Assembly (NCBI GenBank): GCA_021234155.1
Contig: JAJEKV010000013.1
Span: 12,488,669-12,552,668, forward strand
Reading direction: 5' to 3'
Origin: Isoetes taiwanensis
Lineage: Eukaryota > Streptophyta > Lycopodiopsida > Isoetales > Isoetaceae
DNA: 64,000 nt
Position 1 is the stretch's first letter; every line of letters begins with the position of its first letter. Below, in pieces: positions 21,677-33,484 of this stretch. The position numbers and the translations under genes were made by a program. The notes under the pieces were generated by a model. That model had not been told where the DNA came from. It searched no databases and worked only from the letters and a program-made list of their open reading frames with translations.

Positions 21677-22640
21677 ATTAATAATGTAAAAAGTGCTAAG
21701 TGTCAAATCACCAACCCAATGGCAGAGTCTCATGCAAACACAGTAAAACATCACCTGTCTACTCAAAAGATGCAAGATGCATGGTTCAAGCACGCCAAGT
21801 AGAGTAACCTTAGATCTAATACATGCCTGACCAATTTAACATTACAAAAATTTAAGCAATATTTTGTTGGCCCAAATACATGGGGCCATATGCTCGTTTT
21901 TTAAAGCTTGTTTCCAAAGGAGCTCGTGTTTAGTCACCTTTATATGCTCAAAATTTATCTTAAGTTCATCTTGTTACTAATCTATTCCTTCTATTTACAT
22001 TTGGATCCTGTCCTTTATATTTTTTGGTTTAAGATTAGTGTTCAGAGCTATCAAGAAAAAACTATACATTCGAATTATTTTGCCATAGGTCATTCTTTAT
22101 AGGCCATCATTTTCTTAATATTTTATTTCCTTCATTTCTCTGTTGCTACCCATCTGAGGATTGCAAATAGACCAGACACGCTAATGCCACTAGCTTTACA
22201 TATATTCAAACATTTTAACTAGATTGATGCTTAATGCTTAAGTTACTGCATTCATAAACAATTTAAATCATTATGAACCAATATGTATTGTTCAACAAGC
22301 TAGATCAATAGATGAAATGCAATTAAATATGCTTCCAACCTGATTTGCTTCCATAACTTGAGCAGTTTCTGGATTGCATTCTCTCGATTATGTTTATCGA
22401 TTCTTGTGCGCCTCTCACCATTCATTCTGATAGGAGGGTAATATTTGATGCTTTTTTTCTTGACCTTCAATATCTCCTCGTGCCTTGCTAGCCGGCTCTT
22501 GCAGATTGCTCAACGAGTCCAATGAGTCCATAAGGAATTCCTAGCAGACAAATACAATATGCAAGGTTGTCATGCACATGCTAGTTTTGTGGTATGCTAA
22601 GCCAACAAGCAAAAACACAACAAAAATTGAACTGGCTGAA
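21677..22640. other. No gene recognised
   Basis: AT-rich anonymous sequence without recognisable coding or repeat features. Confidence 0.5.
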
Positions 22641-22689
22641 TTAAACTACCAACATACGTAACTTTGTTCTTACTAATTTCATTTCTTTA

Positions 22690-25388
22690 CTTAAAGAGGA
22701 AGGAAGGAAGGAAGGTATTTTTATCGCCCACGAGAGACCAATCGGGGCTATGGAGCCAATACAAAAGCGCAGCAAGCAGATTACTATCCGGATTAAAAAA
22801 CCCCCACCCCGAAGGGTTTTCGAGGGAAAAACCGTGGCAGCAATCAGCCTGCTGACAAACTGTTCTAATACAAAATGCAAAAATACACAAATATATACAC
22901 TCATGCACCGCCCGTAGTGTGCCCGATGTGGCACCAGTGAGGGGACAAAGGTGAGCTCGCGATCTAGTACCTCCCGGAATATACGACCCGGAGAACGTCT
23001 TGGCGGTGTGTTCATCAGCAAATGTAGGGGCAAGTCCGTAGGTACTAAGGGAGTGTATCTGGCCCGGATCTGGCCCGAATCTTTGGGCAACTCAAAAGTG
23101 TGAGACTCATCCTCAATGGCACCCGTTTGACAAGACCGGCAGAGCATGTCTGGCGGGGAGCTCCCAATCCACTCCGCCTCTACATTTGCGAAGATGGTGG
23201 GCACCTGTCGCGAATGGAGGCAATGAGTGCGCGCTTTTCGAGGGGCAGGTAGGAACGCAGTAGAGCTCTGGGCCCCGGCTAACACCGGGGTTGATGTGCT
23301 CCTTGTAATGGGCGTTTTGACCTGCTCTAGAGCGCCGGGGTCCCAGAGCTTGCCAAGGAAGCAAGCGTCCAGGTACTCCTGCAGGCTGTCATGATCGGCC
23401 TCTGTGTCCACCTGCATGCATCTGTGCTCCTGCACGTTCCATCTGGCGAACCAGCGATCTCTCTTACCCCTCCAGCAGGCCCCGAGCGTTCGCGGGCCCA
23501 TTGCCCGCAGTGTAAGCCCGGTCGCGGGGCCGAGCATCACCCATATTTAACCACTTTCAAAAATAGACGATGTGTCTATCAAAGGGCTGCCGCTGGCGGC
23601 AAGAATCGATTTCACATGGCGAGAATCTGATAGGGGCCCGGAAGGTTTCACCCAAGTGCGTGCCAAAAATGCCTTACGCACCTTGCTCCAAGTCATTCCA
23701 GTTAAGCCAAAGAGGCGGCCAGGGCCCCAAACCTCGACCGATCTGGAAGAACGGCTCGACCCGGTGCGAAAGCGGATGTGGTGATGGACCCAATCATAGA
23801 GCTATGCACGGTGACTATTGTTACGCATGGCATAAAGCGCTTTCCGGCCTCTTTGTCACCATAGCGGATGGACACCTCCCAACAGGCGAGGATGGGAACT
23901 CCACCCCTAGGTACTTGTAGGTGGGCGTGACCTCTGAGTATCCCCCCGATATGTGAGTGCGGGGGCGTGGGGTGGCGTGAAGAGGATATGAGAACCACCA
24001 CGGTCTTGGCGATTCACGCGCGCATGTCGAGCGACGACGAATGTGTCTAGGGCATCCGGATGAGACCGCATAGCTTCGGGGTGTGGGGAAGGTCAACATC
24101 GTCCGCATAGATGAGCTGGCGGATGACCTGGTGCAAAAGCTGTATGCCATCCCCCCATGCTCGGTAAGCCGGGTTCTAACCCCGATCAATGTAGAGGCCA
24201 AAAAGTGTTGGTGAGGGGGCAGCCTGCCGGGACCCGATACTCTTGGTGAATGCTTGGCGGTGGTTGCATCCCCGCCAAAACAACTCTCATACAGCGTGTA
24301 TATGGCATTACGCACGGCGCGCAGCGGCAGCCCCAGTTGACGCCGTCTAGCCCATAGCTTTTCCCGGGGGACCATATCAAAAGCCTTCGCGAAGTCCACA
24401 AAGCAGCAATACAAGTCCTACCGATGGTTCCGGTTGTCTTCAATCAGTGCCGATGTAAAGATATGGTCAATCGTTGAGTGGCGGGGTCTAAAGCCCGCTT
24501 GTGTGAGGGCTTCGCACATCTGCCGCCTCTGCCCGGTCAATTCTTCGAGAATGCCGATCAACGGTTTGGCAAATCTTGAATCGATCATGATCGTCCGGTA
24601 ATTGGCCGGACAGTGTGGGTCGCCCGCCTTGTGAATGGGGACAACCCTGCTTGTGGTCCATTGTCGGGGGAAACCTTCTTGCAATGCTCTGTTGAGCAAT
24701 GGTAGTGAGGATCGGCACCGGGTTGCCCCGCCCATTTGAGTAACTTCGGCACGCATACCATCGAGTCGGGGCTTTCCCATTATCCGGCCGTTCACGGGCC
24801 CTCCACAACATCCTCCTCCGCGAGAACCAATGGGGGCCCTCCCGTGGGGGTATGGGCGTCGCCGTCCGGTGGGTCATAGAGGCTGCTGCAAATCGCTTCC
24901 CCTTGCCTGGATGTGATGTCCCTACATGCAGGAGCCTTGAAAAAGGTCTGTGCCAAAAGGTTCGAGGATGAGTGTCAAAGGGCGAACATCTCCCCGATGC
25001 ACGGCAAGGTACGGCGCTGTCTCGCCGGATGGGCGTGATGCGTGTGGTGGCCCGCATAGGGTACACGGATCCGAATCGTGTGGCCAAGCTGGCGTTCTTT
25101 ACACTCGCATCAAACCGCCGATTTGCGGAAATGTTGATGACCACGGCGGCGTGGGGTTACGGTGGCGCCAAAAGCACATCCCTTGCCGCATCCCGTAATA
25201 GCCAAGTCAAGGTGCAATATGGTACGTCTATTGCTCTAGTGTGGGGTTTCCCGTTCCTTTCGGAATTCATGGGATGGCTATCGGGCATCCATGAGCATCT
25301 TGAGTAGTCCTCTGCCTGCTCATAATCTAGTCGCAACTGAGGATGGCGAGGGGCTAGCATAGTGGGGGTTCTGGTGGCTTGCCAAACC
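22690..25388 (-). mobile_element. LINE, RT-containing 3' half (split by Copia)
   Basis: Read on the minus strand from 25388, it continues the endonuclease frame of the 43.4-46.1 kb half. It then gives LPLLNRALQEGFPRQWTTSRVVPIHKAGDP, QAGFRPRHSTIDHIF, FVDFAKAFDMVPREKLW (about 24410-24360), IYADDVDL (about 24109-24086, catalytic), TYKYLGVEF, and a C-terminal zinc motif (CRSCQTGAIEDESHTFE, about 23145-23095). The 3' end has a hairpin (22788-22832) and a (CCTT)n tail (about 22700-22720). Frameshifts are frequent. The clade is not L1; I cannot place it further. Confidence 0.85.
25384..25388. repeat. Copia target-site duplication, left (AAACC)
   Basis: AAACC directly precedes the 5' LTR and recurs directly after the 3' LTR at 43432-43436. 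Confidence 0.85.
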
Positions 25389-26088
25389 TGTTAAGATTTA
25401 GGTCATATAATACTTTCTTCAGTTGAAGCCAGATCTATAGCCTCAGATCATATTGGAGCTTGATATGAATTTGAAGGTGCAATGGTATAGAAAAGGGTAC
25501 ATCTCTTGAAAAAAAAAACAAGCATTAAAAGTTCGATTTGTGAATCAATGGTTTCCAAGTTCATTTCTAAAAGAATGCATGTGGGATAATTCTATACGAA
25601 AGCTTGTTTTCGTTGTAACGAATGTGGGATATATCGAAAGCTCCAGATTCTCAAGTTAGCAGGTTTATCCAGCCGAAACCGACTGCGGGTCATAGATAAA
25701 TACCAAGAATACAATGTGCTTGATCGACAACGGAGCATAGACCATTAATTCAGTGCCGGAATTATGGTTATAAGTTGAAGCAGACTATTGCTACAGTGTT
25801 CGAAGTGATCCCATTGCTACAGTACCATTTCGGTATTAATGGCTAAGGTTTAGCTTAATGGTTGAATGGATTTGTGTTTGCACTTGATGTTTGCAAGGGA
25901 TTAGAGACCAAATTGTGGCTCCCTTGTGATGTATTTGCTAGCCAAATACATGTTGCTATCAAGATGCATTTGAAAAATTAAGTCTATAACTTTTTCCTTT
26001 TGAATCATTGCATTTGTATCATTTGAACAAGTTATAAGCTTGTGATTCTTGTGAGAAGAAAAGCATTAAGTAGATTTCATTTCTAACA
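25389..26088 (+). repeat. Copia 5' LTR (700 bp)
   Basis: It begins TGTTAAGATTTAGGTC and ends CATTTCTAACA. Its text at 25495-25510 (GGGTACATCTCTTG) is the uninterrupted form of the site where the TIR transposon entered the 3' LTR. Confidence 0.92.
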
Positions 26089-26089
26089 T

Positions 26090-26102
26090 TGGTATCAGAG
26101 CC
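26090..26102 (+). promoter_or_regulatory. Primer-binding site
   Basis: TGGTATCAGAGCC follows the 5' LTR by one base. It matches the usual plant Copia site complementary to initiator methionine tRNA. Confidence 0.9.
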
Positions 26103-26120
26103 AAGTTGGCTAAAGTCATA

Positions 26121-26870
26121 ATGTCTACTAGATTTGCAGCAAATTTGTTAAATCAAATTGAAGTATTTAAGGGGGATACTGGATTTCAAGTCTGGAAGGA
26201 ATCTATTAAGTCTGTCTTGGAGTTTGAGCATTTGTGGCATCTTATAGATGGAAGTCAAGCTAGAGTTACTAGCTCAGCCAGCTCTGGGAGTACAAGTCCA
26301 GGTACTAGTTCAAGCAATCCAGGTGGAGGGAGTGGAAATCCAGAAGGTTCAGGAGCATCTTCTGCTCCAAGAGCATCTTCTGCCTCCATTGTTGCTGAAG
26401 TAGATGACACCAAGGTTATGGAAGCACAGCAGATTATTCTGAGCAAAGTTGGCACTGCTCTTAAGCTGAGGTTAAGGGGTTTGAAGCCACATGAAATGTG
26501 GCAGTACCTTTATAAGCCAAAGATGAGGTAAAAAGCTCATCTCAAATTGATTTGTTAGAAAAACAACTAAGGAAGCTAAAGTTGTTTGAAAAAGATAATC
26601 TAACAGAATTTTTGAAGAAGTTTGATTCAATTGTGGCAGATCTTGAAGGAGCTGGAAATGTTCTAAGTGAACAATACCAAATTTTGGCTCTATCTAGGGC
26701 TGTCTCACATAATTCTCAGCTTGCAACTCTAGTAAGAAATATAGCTACCTCAAAAGAACATGCTCTAAGGATAATCCGAACTGAGTTTGAACAGACAAAG
26801 GGCATGCAAGAGGATGACCAATCTCCAGAGGTATTGTTTGCAAGAAAACAGAAAAAAAGAGGCAGCTCTA
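26121..26870 (+). pseudogene. Copia gag
   Basis: ATG at 26121 opens MSTRFAANLLNQIEVFKGD. The reading to FQVWKESIKSVLEFEHLWHLI is typical of Copia gag. The frame stops at 26529-26531 and the protein resumes in another frame (LLEKQLRKLKLFEKDNLTEFLKKF), so one frameshift lies near 26520. A Ser/Gly-rich linker occupies about residues 52-95. The capsid-like part packages RNA. The zinc knuckles follow in the next entry. Confidence 0.82.
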
Positions 26871-28276
26871 ACTTTGTAAAAGAGAGATTGGGGCCTTGTT
26901 ACTCTTGTAATCAGTATGGGCATTTGAAAAATGAGTGTCCAAGTGGAGGTAAGCAATTTAAGTGTTTTAATTGTGATGGGAAAGGGCATATGTCTGCAGA
27001 CTGCCCAAGTCCAAAGGGAATTGGAGGAAGAGGCAGAGGTCGAGGTAGAACTCAAATGGATTCAAGGAGAGGAAGGGGACGTTTTAAAGAAAGTTCAAGT
27101 CTGAACATTATGGAAGAAGCAACTGAAGAAAATTCTGATGATATTGAGGTAAAGGATGTATTGAATATTTCTGAATATCTTGCCAAAAATAATAACAAGT
27201 TTCTCATTATAGATTCAGGAGCAGAAAAATCAGTAGTGCATGATATCAAGATTTTAAAGGAATGTAAAAGGGAGAATGGTCATGTTCAGCTAGGAGATGG
27301 TGGGGTGCAGAAAATCCGAGATTCTGGAATCTTAGAGTTATTTGATTTGAATGGCAAAAGTGTGTTGCTTAAAGAAGTTTTGTGTGTGCCAACTCTTGTG
27401 AGAAACTTAATTTCTGTGTGCCAACTTGTGGACCTTGGATTTAAGGTTGTTTTTGAAAAGCTTGAATGCAAAATATTTCTTAATAATATTTTGAAATTCA
27501 TTGGAAGAAGAGTAGGAAATTTGTTTGGCTTTGACAAGGATCACTCATTGTCTGTCAATATTGTTGAATGTACATCAAAGACAATGTGGCATAATAGATT
27601 GTGTCATACTCATTCATCAAATATTGATCTGCTCATTAAAAACAAATTTATAACAGCAAATGTGGATGGAGAAAAGAAGCTATGTGCTGGCTGTCAGCTT
27701 GGCAGGCAATCAAGGCTAGCTTTTAAAACAAAAGCCAAGAGAGCTCAAAGGGTGTTGGATTTAATCCACACAGATTTGTGTGGACCTATTAACATCACTG
27801 GAATAGAAGGGCATAGATATTTTATGACATTCATAGATGATTTCAGCAGAAGAACAAGATGTTTTTTGTTAAAAACAAAAGATCAAGCTTTTGAAGCTCT
27901 AAAATTATTTGTGGCTGAAGTTGAGTTAGAGACAGAAAGGAAAGTGAAATGCATAAGATCAGACAGAGGGGGGGAATACTTGTCAAAGGAATTTAAATGG
28001 TTTTGTGTTAACCGTGGTATTAATGATGATAATTCCTTAGAGGTAGATAAGTCTAACTCTGAGGTAAAAGAAATGGTTGAGCATACTGCTCAGACTGAAT
28101 TCAAAGTGCAGGATACAAGTGACCTTGATGTTGACAGTGACAATGAAAATGGAGATGAAGAAAAGGTTGAGGCACAAGATACTGCAGTAGAAGTTGAACC
28201 TTTGCAGAGAAACTTCCACAAAGAGAGCCCGCAGCAGAACCGCAAGATCGAACATATGGCGCGTAACCCATTATAG
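26871..28276 (+). pseudogene. Copia zinc knuckles, protease and truncated integrase
   Basis: Two CCHC knuckles are visible, CYSCNQYGHLKNEC (about 26898) and CFNCDGKGHMSADC (about 26962), followed by an RGRGRGR basic run. The protease active site is FLIIDSGAEKSVVHD (about 27200). The integrase zinc region is MWHNRLCH..CAGC, and the catalytic core shows HTDLCGP (about 27765) and RSDRGGEYLS (about 27958), the two aspartates. The frame then jumps from FCVNRG into an acidic spacer (NSEVKEMVEH, DVDSDNENGDEEKVEAQD), so the part with the third catalytic residue, glutamate, is gone. Stop at 28276. Confidence 0.85.
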
Positions 28277-28329
28277 TTGAACCTGTTGCAAAGCCAAAGA
28301 GGAAAACTAGAAGAACTGAGGCTCAGATC

Positions 28330-29532
28330 TTGGCTGATGAAAGCAAGCACAAGTTAGAATTGCATGGTAGAACTGAAGCTGGTAGAAGCAAAAGACACCA
28401 TGGAGACACAGGTGAAATACATTCTGTGTTTGATATTCTGTTTTTGGAAACTGACAAGCTGCCAAGTAATGTTGGAGAAGTGTTAAAAAGTAAGGATTCA
28501 GCCAGTTGGAACAAAGCTATGGAGGATGAGATGCTATCCTTTGAAAGAACAGGAACTTATACTGTGGTTGATAAACCACCAGGAAAAAATATTATTGGGA
28601 GCAAATGGATCTTTAGGATCAAGCCAGGCATTAATGGGCAAACAAAGAAATTTAAAGCAAGGCTTGTTGCACAAGGATTCACTCAGAAAAAGGGATTAGA
28701 TTTTGATGAGACGTTCTCTCCCTTAGTCAAAATAAATAGCTTGAGAATGTTACTAGCAATTGCCAACTCATGGAACATGGAGATTCACCATATGGACGTC
28801 AGTACAGCTTTTCTTAATGCAAAACTAGAATAGGAGATCTATTTGAAACCTGCTCCAGGGTTTGAGGAAGAAGAAGGGAAAGTTTGGAAGTTAAATAGGG
28901 CAGTTTATGGTTTGAGACAGGCTCCAAGAGAATGGTACAAATGTATGGATAATTATCTTTTAGAGCAAGGGTTTGAAAAATTGAGGCATGATGGAAATTT
29001 GTACAGGTACAATGATGGGAAGAAATGGTGTATTATAGCTCAGTATGTTGATGATAACATCATGGTCGCAAATGAAAAAAACATTCTAGCTCATTGTAAA
29101 CAATTGCTCAACAGGAGATTTCAAATGACAGATTTAGGTGAGCTTAAGAGATTTCTTGGGATTGATGTATATAGAGACAGGAAGAATAAAATTCTGAAGT
29201 TGAGCCAGTCAACTCATATTACAAACATGTTAAAAAAATTTAATATGAATGAGTGCAACATAGCACATACACCTTTAGTTCCGGACACGGGATCTCACCG
29301 TATGTGTCCAACTACAGAGAAGGAGTTGAAGCAAATAAATATACCCTACAGATCACTAATTGGATGTCTATCTTATCTAGCAAATTGTACAAGGCCAGAT
29401 ATAGCCTTTGGCGTAAATATATTAAGCAGGTACAACAATAATCCCGGTCCGGAACATTGGACAAATTGCAAAAAGAATTCTGAGATATCTCAAGGGACTC
29501 TAAATGTTGGGATTATGTACAACTTCGGATGA
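28330..29532 (+). pseudogene. Copia reverse transcriptase
   Basis: The frame gives SWNKAMEDEM, GSKWIFRIKPG, ARLVAQGFTQKKGLDF, HHMDVSTAFLNAKLE, then an in-frame TAG at 28831. It continues with VYGLRQAPREWYKCMD, AQYVDDNIMVA (YVDD, about 29040), FLGIDVYRD and LSYLANCTRPDIAF. A single stop in the middle of the palm and a frame change at about 29450-29530 interrupt it. The family is Copia (Ty1), with the RT after the integrase. Confidence 0.88.
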
Positions 29533-30029
29533 ACTGCAACTCAAAGCTTCTTGTGACTCGATTGGGCGGAGATCTAGATCAAAGAAAGTCAACTTCGGTT
29601 ATGTTGTTTTACTTGGAGGTGCTCCTATAGCTTGGAAATGCAAAAAGCAAGGAAGCATAGCTCTCTCTAGTGCGTAAGAGAATACAATCAAAGACAGCTC
29701 TATTAACTAAAGAAGTGGTTTGGGAAAGAAGGTTGTTATCTGAACTTGGTGTAGAACAATCTGAACCTACAATCATTTTTTGTGATAGCACGAGCTGCAT
29801 TGCCATGTCAAAAAACCCTGTGTTGCATGAAAGAAGTAAACATATAGAGATGGAAATACATTTTGTACGAGACATGGTTGAAAAGAATCTAGTACAGCTT
29901 GCCTATGTGAATACAGTTGATCAAAAAGCAGATCTGCTAACTAAAGCATTGTCACTGGGGAGGTTTCAGAACTTAAGAGATTCAGTGCAATACAATGGTA
30001 AGAAAGATTATATGAAGGGGGAATGTTAA
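29533..30029 (+). pseudogene. Copia RNase H
   Basis: Two frames give GYVVLLGGAPIAWKCKKQGSIALSS, then EQSEPTIIFCDSTSCIAMSKNPVLHERSKHIEMEIHFVRD and VDQKADLLTKAL, the standard Copia RNase H. The ATG-less frame at 29670-30029 ends ten bases before the 3' LTR. A premature stop at about 29678 separates the halves. Confidence 0.85.
30015..30023 (+). promoter_or_regulatory. Polypurine tract
   Basis: AAGGGGGAA immediately precedes the 3' LTR and would prime plus-strand DNA. Confidence 0.8.
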
Positions 30030-30137
30030 GATTTAGGTCATATAATACTTTCTTCAGTTGAAGCCAGATCTATAGCCTCAGATCATATTGGAGCTTGATA
30101 TGAATTTGAAGGTGCAATGGTATAGAAAAGGGTACAT
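30024..30137 (+). repeat. Copia 3' LTR, first part
   Basis: These 114 bases are identical by eye to the start of the 5' LTR and end in ACAT, where the TIR transposon begins. Confidence 0.92.
30134..30137. repeat. TIR transposon target duplication, left (ACAT)
   Basis: ACAT occurs once at the matching place in the 5' LTR (25499-25502) and twice here, at 30134-30137 and 42840-42843. Confidence 0.85.
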
Positions 30138-30166
30138 AACCATCATTCAATTAAATTGGAATTATG
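30138..30166 (+). repeat. Left terminal inverted repeat
   Basis: It begins AACCATCATTCAATTAAA and is 29 bases long. It pairs with 42811-42839 with one mismatch. Confidence 0.92.
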
Positions 30167-31097
30167 TCTATTCCAAAATCGCGCCGTATAAGCATTTTAT
30201 TGACCATTATATTGAATTAACCACACTTTTGCACTGTGTTCATTTTCGGGCTAGGAAGATGCATTTTATGTTGAAATGCAAAGGCATTCAAATATTGGAT
30301 GCAAATGACCCATATTATAACAGAATGTTGGCAATAGAAAAAGCAGGAAATTGCTTATTAATTCGCACATTCACGAACAACAACGAAATCTAAACATTGA
30401 AATTGTAATGCTTTACGAATAAATAACAGCAAGCAAGTTGCTACAAAACAGAGATTTTCGTGGTTCAAATCGCGCGTGGCGCGATTTGCTTGGCATAAAT
30501 AACGCATTATAATAGAACATAAACTTAAAAAACTAATCCGATTCATCGCCGTCAATTATTTTGGTCCCGAGATCCCGTCGATCATGAACAAACCATGCTC
30601 GGATTCCATATAAGATGGATTACAACATCAAAGGGATCAGGATAGAAGCGGGCCGGGATTCATAGCAACGCGACATCAAGCCAGTCCCAAGTTCTATTTC
30701 TAGCTCGCGGCACCGCAGAGGTCCGCATGGTTCATCGTCGCGGTAATAGAATGTGCCATAATAACAAGCGTATATGAGACCGGCCGATGGTTTGCCAATT
30801 TCATGCATGCCTATTTATACACACCTAAATTATTGACCGGTATATACATACAAATTATTGCAAGTATAGCAACTCATACACATAATATAAAAAAAAATAT
30901 TACCACGTAACCAATAATGCTGATATAAGAACACAATATATATTCAAAACCTTTACGTGTAAAGTATATTTCATATTCAAAACTTTTGGAAAGTGTATTT
31001 TCTCAGATACATATATATCAAAAAGTTCCCTTTCTAGAACGATTTTCTCAAGGTCCCCGTCAATTTCCCCGTCCGATCAAGTTATGGGTGTAGTGTT
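30167..31097. other. Left subterminal region of the 12.7-kb transposon
   Basis: No gene is recognised. It holds one GCGC palindrome at 30466-30488. A plus-strand frame at 30088-30393 spans the LTR-transposon border and is therefore incidental. Confidence 0.5.
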
Positions 31098-31127
31098 TGT
31101 ATCTCTTCGATTTGTTTTTTCCTGAAG

Positions 31128-31650
31128 CTATTTCCTGCAAGACACTAACAAAGCGGCGGTGAAGTCATCTTTGTCAAAATCTTGAGGATGATAGGGTGGC
31201 GGATTCAATGACTGTGACTGATTGAAGCAACACTTTAGAGCGTCATCATCCACAATGATCATGCCTTCCTTATCCTCAACACCTAGGGCATCCATCATGT
31301 TGCGCAAGCATTTCACAAATATCTTTTTACCTGTCGGTTCTTTAGGGTTTGTGAATGAAGCACATTTGCTTTGATCCCAGATGGACGCCCAATCTCTATT
31401 TAGCTCAGGCACTACTTTCAAAACATCCTGTATATTTCTATGCTCCATAGATGACCAAATTGCACAACGAAACATACTGAAGGCCTGGTCCAACATCTCC
31501 TTCGGATAAGGGCGGGTAAACATATTTGGTAATGTGTCTCTCAAATGGTTGTTAAGCATACCATGACTTTTCGAACGTTGCTTTAGGTAACATTCTACAT
31601 AGCACACCATTCAAATCAAAGACCAAAGACTTTTGGGGAAGCCAAATCAT
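31128..31650 (-). pseudogene. FCP1/NIF-type HAD phosphatase-like domain
   Basis: The minus strand gives VFDLNGVLC (31598-31624), where HAD enzymes have the nucleophile motif DxDx, then RPYPKEMLDQAF, RCAIWSSMEHRNIQDVL, DWASIWDQSKCASF, KKIFVKCLRN, IIVDDDALKCCFN and YHPQDFDKDDFTAALL. The order and text fit the NIF/FCP1 domain (PF03031), which dephosphorylates the RNA polymerase II tail or related targets. The second aspartate of motif I is asparagine, so catalysis is doubtful. A frameshift lies between motif I and the rest (near 31560). It may be the C-terminal module of the ParB-methylase gene through splicing, or a separate downstream gene. Confidence 0.75.
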
Positions 31651-31849
31651 TTTACGTAAGGAGAACAATAACGTATGAGATAAAAGAAATGGTAAACGAA
31701 AACGCGCCAGGCGCGATTTCATGAATGATGCATGTCAACATAATTTAAAAATATGATCTCTAGGAAACTATAAATCGCGCCTGGCGCGATTTCTATATGC
31801 TTGCAGTTTGTAAAATGCATGGATATCAAAAAAAGGAATATTGTTACGA

Positions 31850-32318
31850 TACCTTTCTTCTTCTTCATTCCCCGTTGTGACTTCTTCCGTTGCATCCTTA
31901 TTCTGAGTTGTCTCCGGTCTGATAGAAGCACCAACCACATCAGTTGAGATCTGTACAGTGTGAACTATGCTTGATAGTTCATTACTCTTTAAGCTAACCT
32001 GGCTAGTGTTTTCAGATTTGGAGTCTGCTTCATCCTCATTATTGTTATTATCATCATCCTTGTTATCTTCAACCTGTTCTATATTTTTAGGGTCAAGGAT
32101 GTTCACAGGGATGTCGATAGGTATTTGGTAATTTGGCTGATCTTCGGTTTCATCCATGATGTTGTGGCCAACGAATAGCTTTCTCAATCCTTCCCGTTCC
32201 TTAAGCAAATCTGCAGGTATTTCGGCCTTAGAGGTAGAAGCTTTGCTTTTTGCACTGTCGATTGGTCCCCTAGTTGCTTCCTCTAGTACTTTCTCAAAGA
32301 AGAGGTCCAAGAAATTTT
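31850..32318 (-). pseudogene. Acidic tail after the methylase-like domain
   Basis: RAKNFLDLFFEKVLEEATRG continues the methylase C-terminus. A linker follows with a long acidic run (EDNKDDDNNNNEDEADSKSEN) and ends at EEEER with a GTATCG donor near 31850. It has no enzymatic motif and probably links to the phosphatase-like module. The frame itself runs on to 31768 past the putative donor. Confidence 0.5.
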
Positions 32319-33410
32319 TGGCTCGATCATCCGAGAGACGGCGCCCGACATTTCCTTGCTAACTTCAAAGCTTCTCTACCGATGTAACCTCCAACGTGAA
32401 GTTCCCAGCAAGTTGTTCCCAATGGACAAAATGCTTCAATGAGATACTGGGAAAGGTCCATAGAGAACCCGTTCTTGTTTAGCTTACCCTTATGTGAAGT
32501 TAGGAGCTCATACTTAATGTGGCCCACAAGAATTGGGTCGTCCTCGTTTTCATCCTCTTCTTCCTCTAACTCTTCCACGACCTTGACACCCTTCCCCTTG
32601 TCTTCTTGCTCCGGATAGAAGGCGTTTTAGCGATATCGTTCATCTAACTGATAGCACTGTCATGCTAGTTTGTCTCCATCTGGTTTTCCCTTGAGCCTTT
32701 CATATTCCTTATCATCCATCATGACTATCATAATTATAAGCACATGAAAAATTTTACTTTAAATCTTTGAAGTCACCGGCCCCCTCGCTTTTTCATCTAT
32801 GAGGATCGCCGTCATTATGACTTTCACGCATTCTAAGTCATTTGCAGCAGTTAGAGCATATGCATAGGACATGTCGGAGGGACATATAGTGATAATTGTG
32901 TAGTTCATCTCCGTGGTGAAACCATTGCATATGTTGAAGAACGTATTATAGTCATCAAGCGACCATCTGGTGCCTCGGCTATCAAGGACGAAGAGTGTGA
33001 TATCATGGGGACCAGCACCCACTTCTGGCAAGGCACACTTGAAACCAGTGGACACTTGATAAAAGAAAGTGGATTCTGTCTCCGGAGTCTGCTTCACCAT
33101 CGCGACTTTTCGTTTCAAGTCGGATGCAACTTTAGTGTGAAGCCCACTGATCTTTGCAACGTTCTTCAACTTCTGCTGCTTGACAAAGTCCTTGGACCAA
33201 AATACATACTTCTTCAGGTCGTCGTTGGAGACGTTATACTTTTGCATGACTCCTAACTCCGACAACGATCACTCTCCTGTAAGCCTTTGTAATTCCTCAC
33301 CAACTGCCTTCTTGAGCACTCTAATATTCTTCAGCTCGTCGCATGCATCTTCAAATGATTCTAGAGCCTTTGCTGCCGAGGTTTTCTTGTAAAGAATTTC
33401 CTTTACGATT
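32319..33410 (-). pseudogene. Beta-class DNA methyltransferase-like domain
   Basis: The frame at 33265-32759 contains ITLFVLDSRGTRWSLDDYNTFF, in the place and context of the catalytic DPPY motif of N6-adenine/N4-cytosine methylases. It is followed by YTIITICPSDMSYAYAL, a typical next strand. The frame at 32578-32327 then gives KNGFSMDLSQYLIEAFCPLG, WELHVGGYIGREALKLARKC, the place of the AdoMet-binding FxGxG motif. Catalytic motif first and AdoMet motif last is the permuted beta-class order (N6_N4_Mtase). Both signatures are altered (DSRG for DPPY; HVGGY for FxGxG), so methylation activity is unlikely in this copy. An upstream helical stretch (KEILYKKTSAAKALESFEDA, 33390-33330) continues from the spacer. 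Frameshifts lie near 33265 and 32600. Confidence 0.6.
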
Positions 33411-33484
33411 AACTTTGTCGGGCGAGATCAGCTCTTGATCGTCCAATCCAATCTGAGCCTTCCTCATCTCTCATTATATGTATA

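Noticed and set aside
30088-30393. A plus-strand ORF of 101 codons
   Set aside because: It spans the border between LTR and TIR transposon, so it cannot be an evolved gene.
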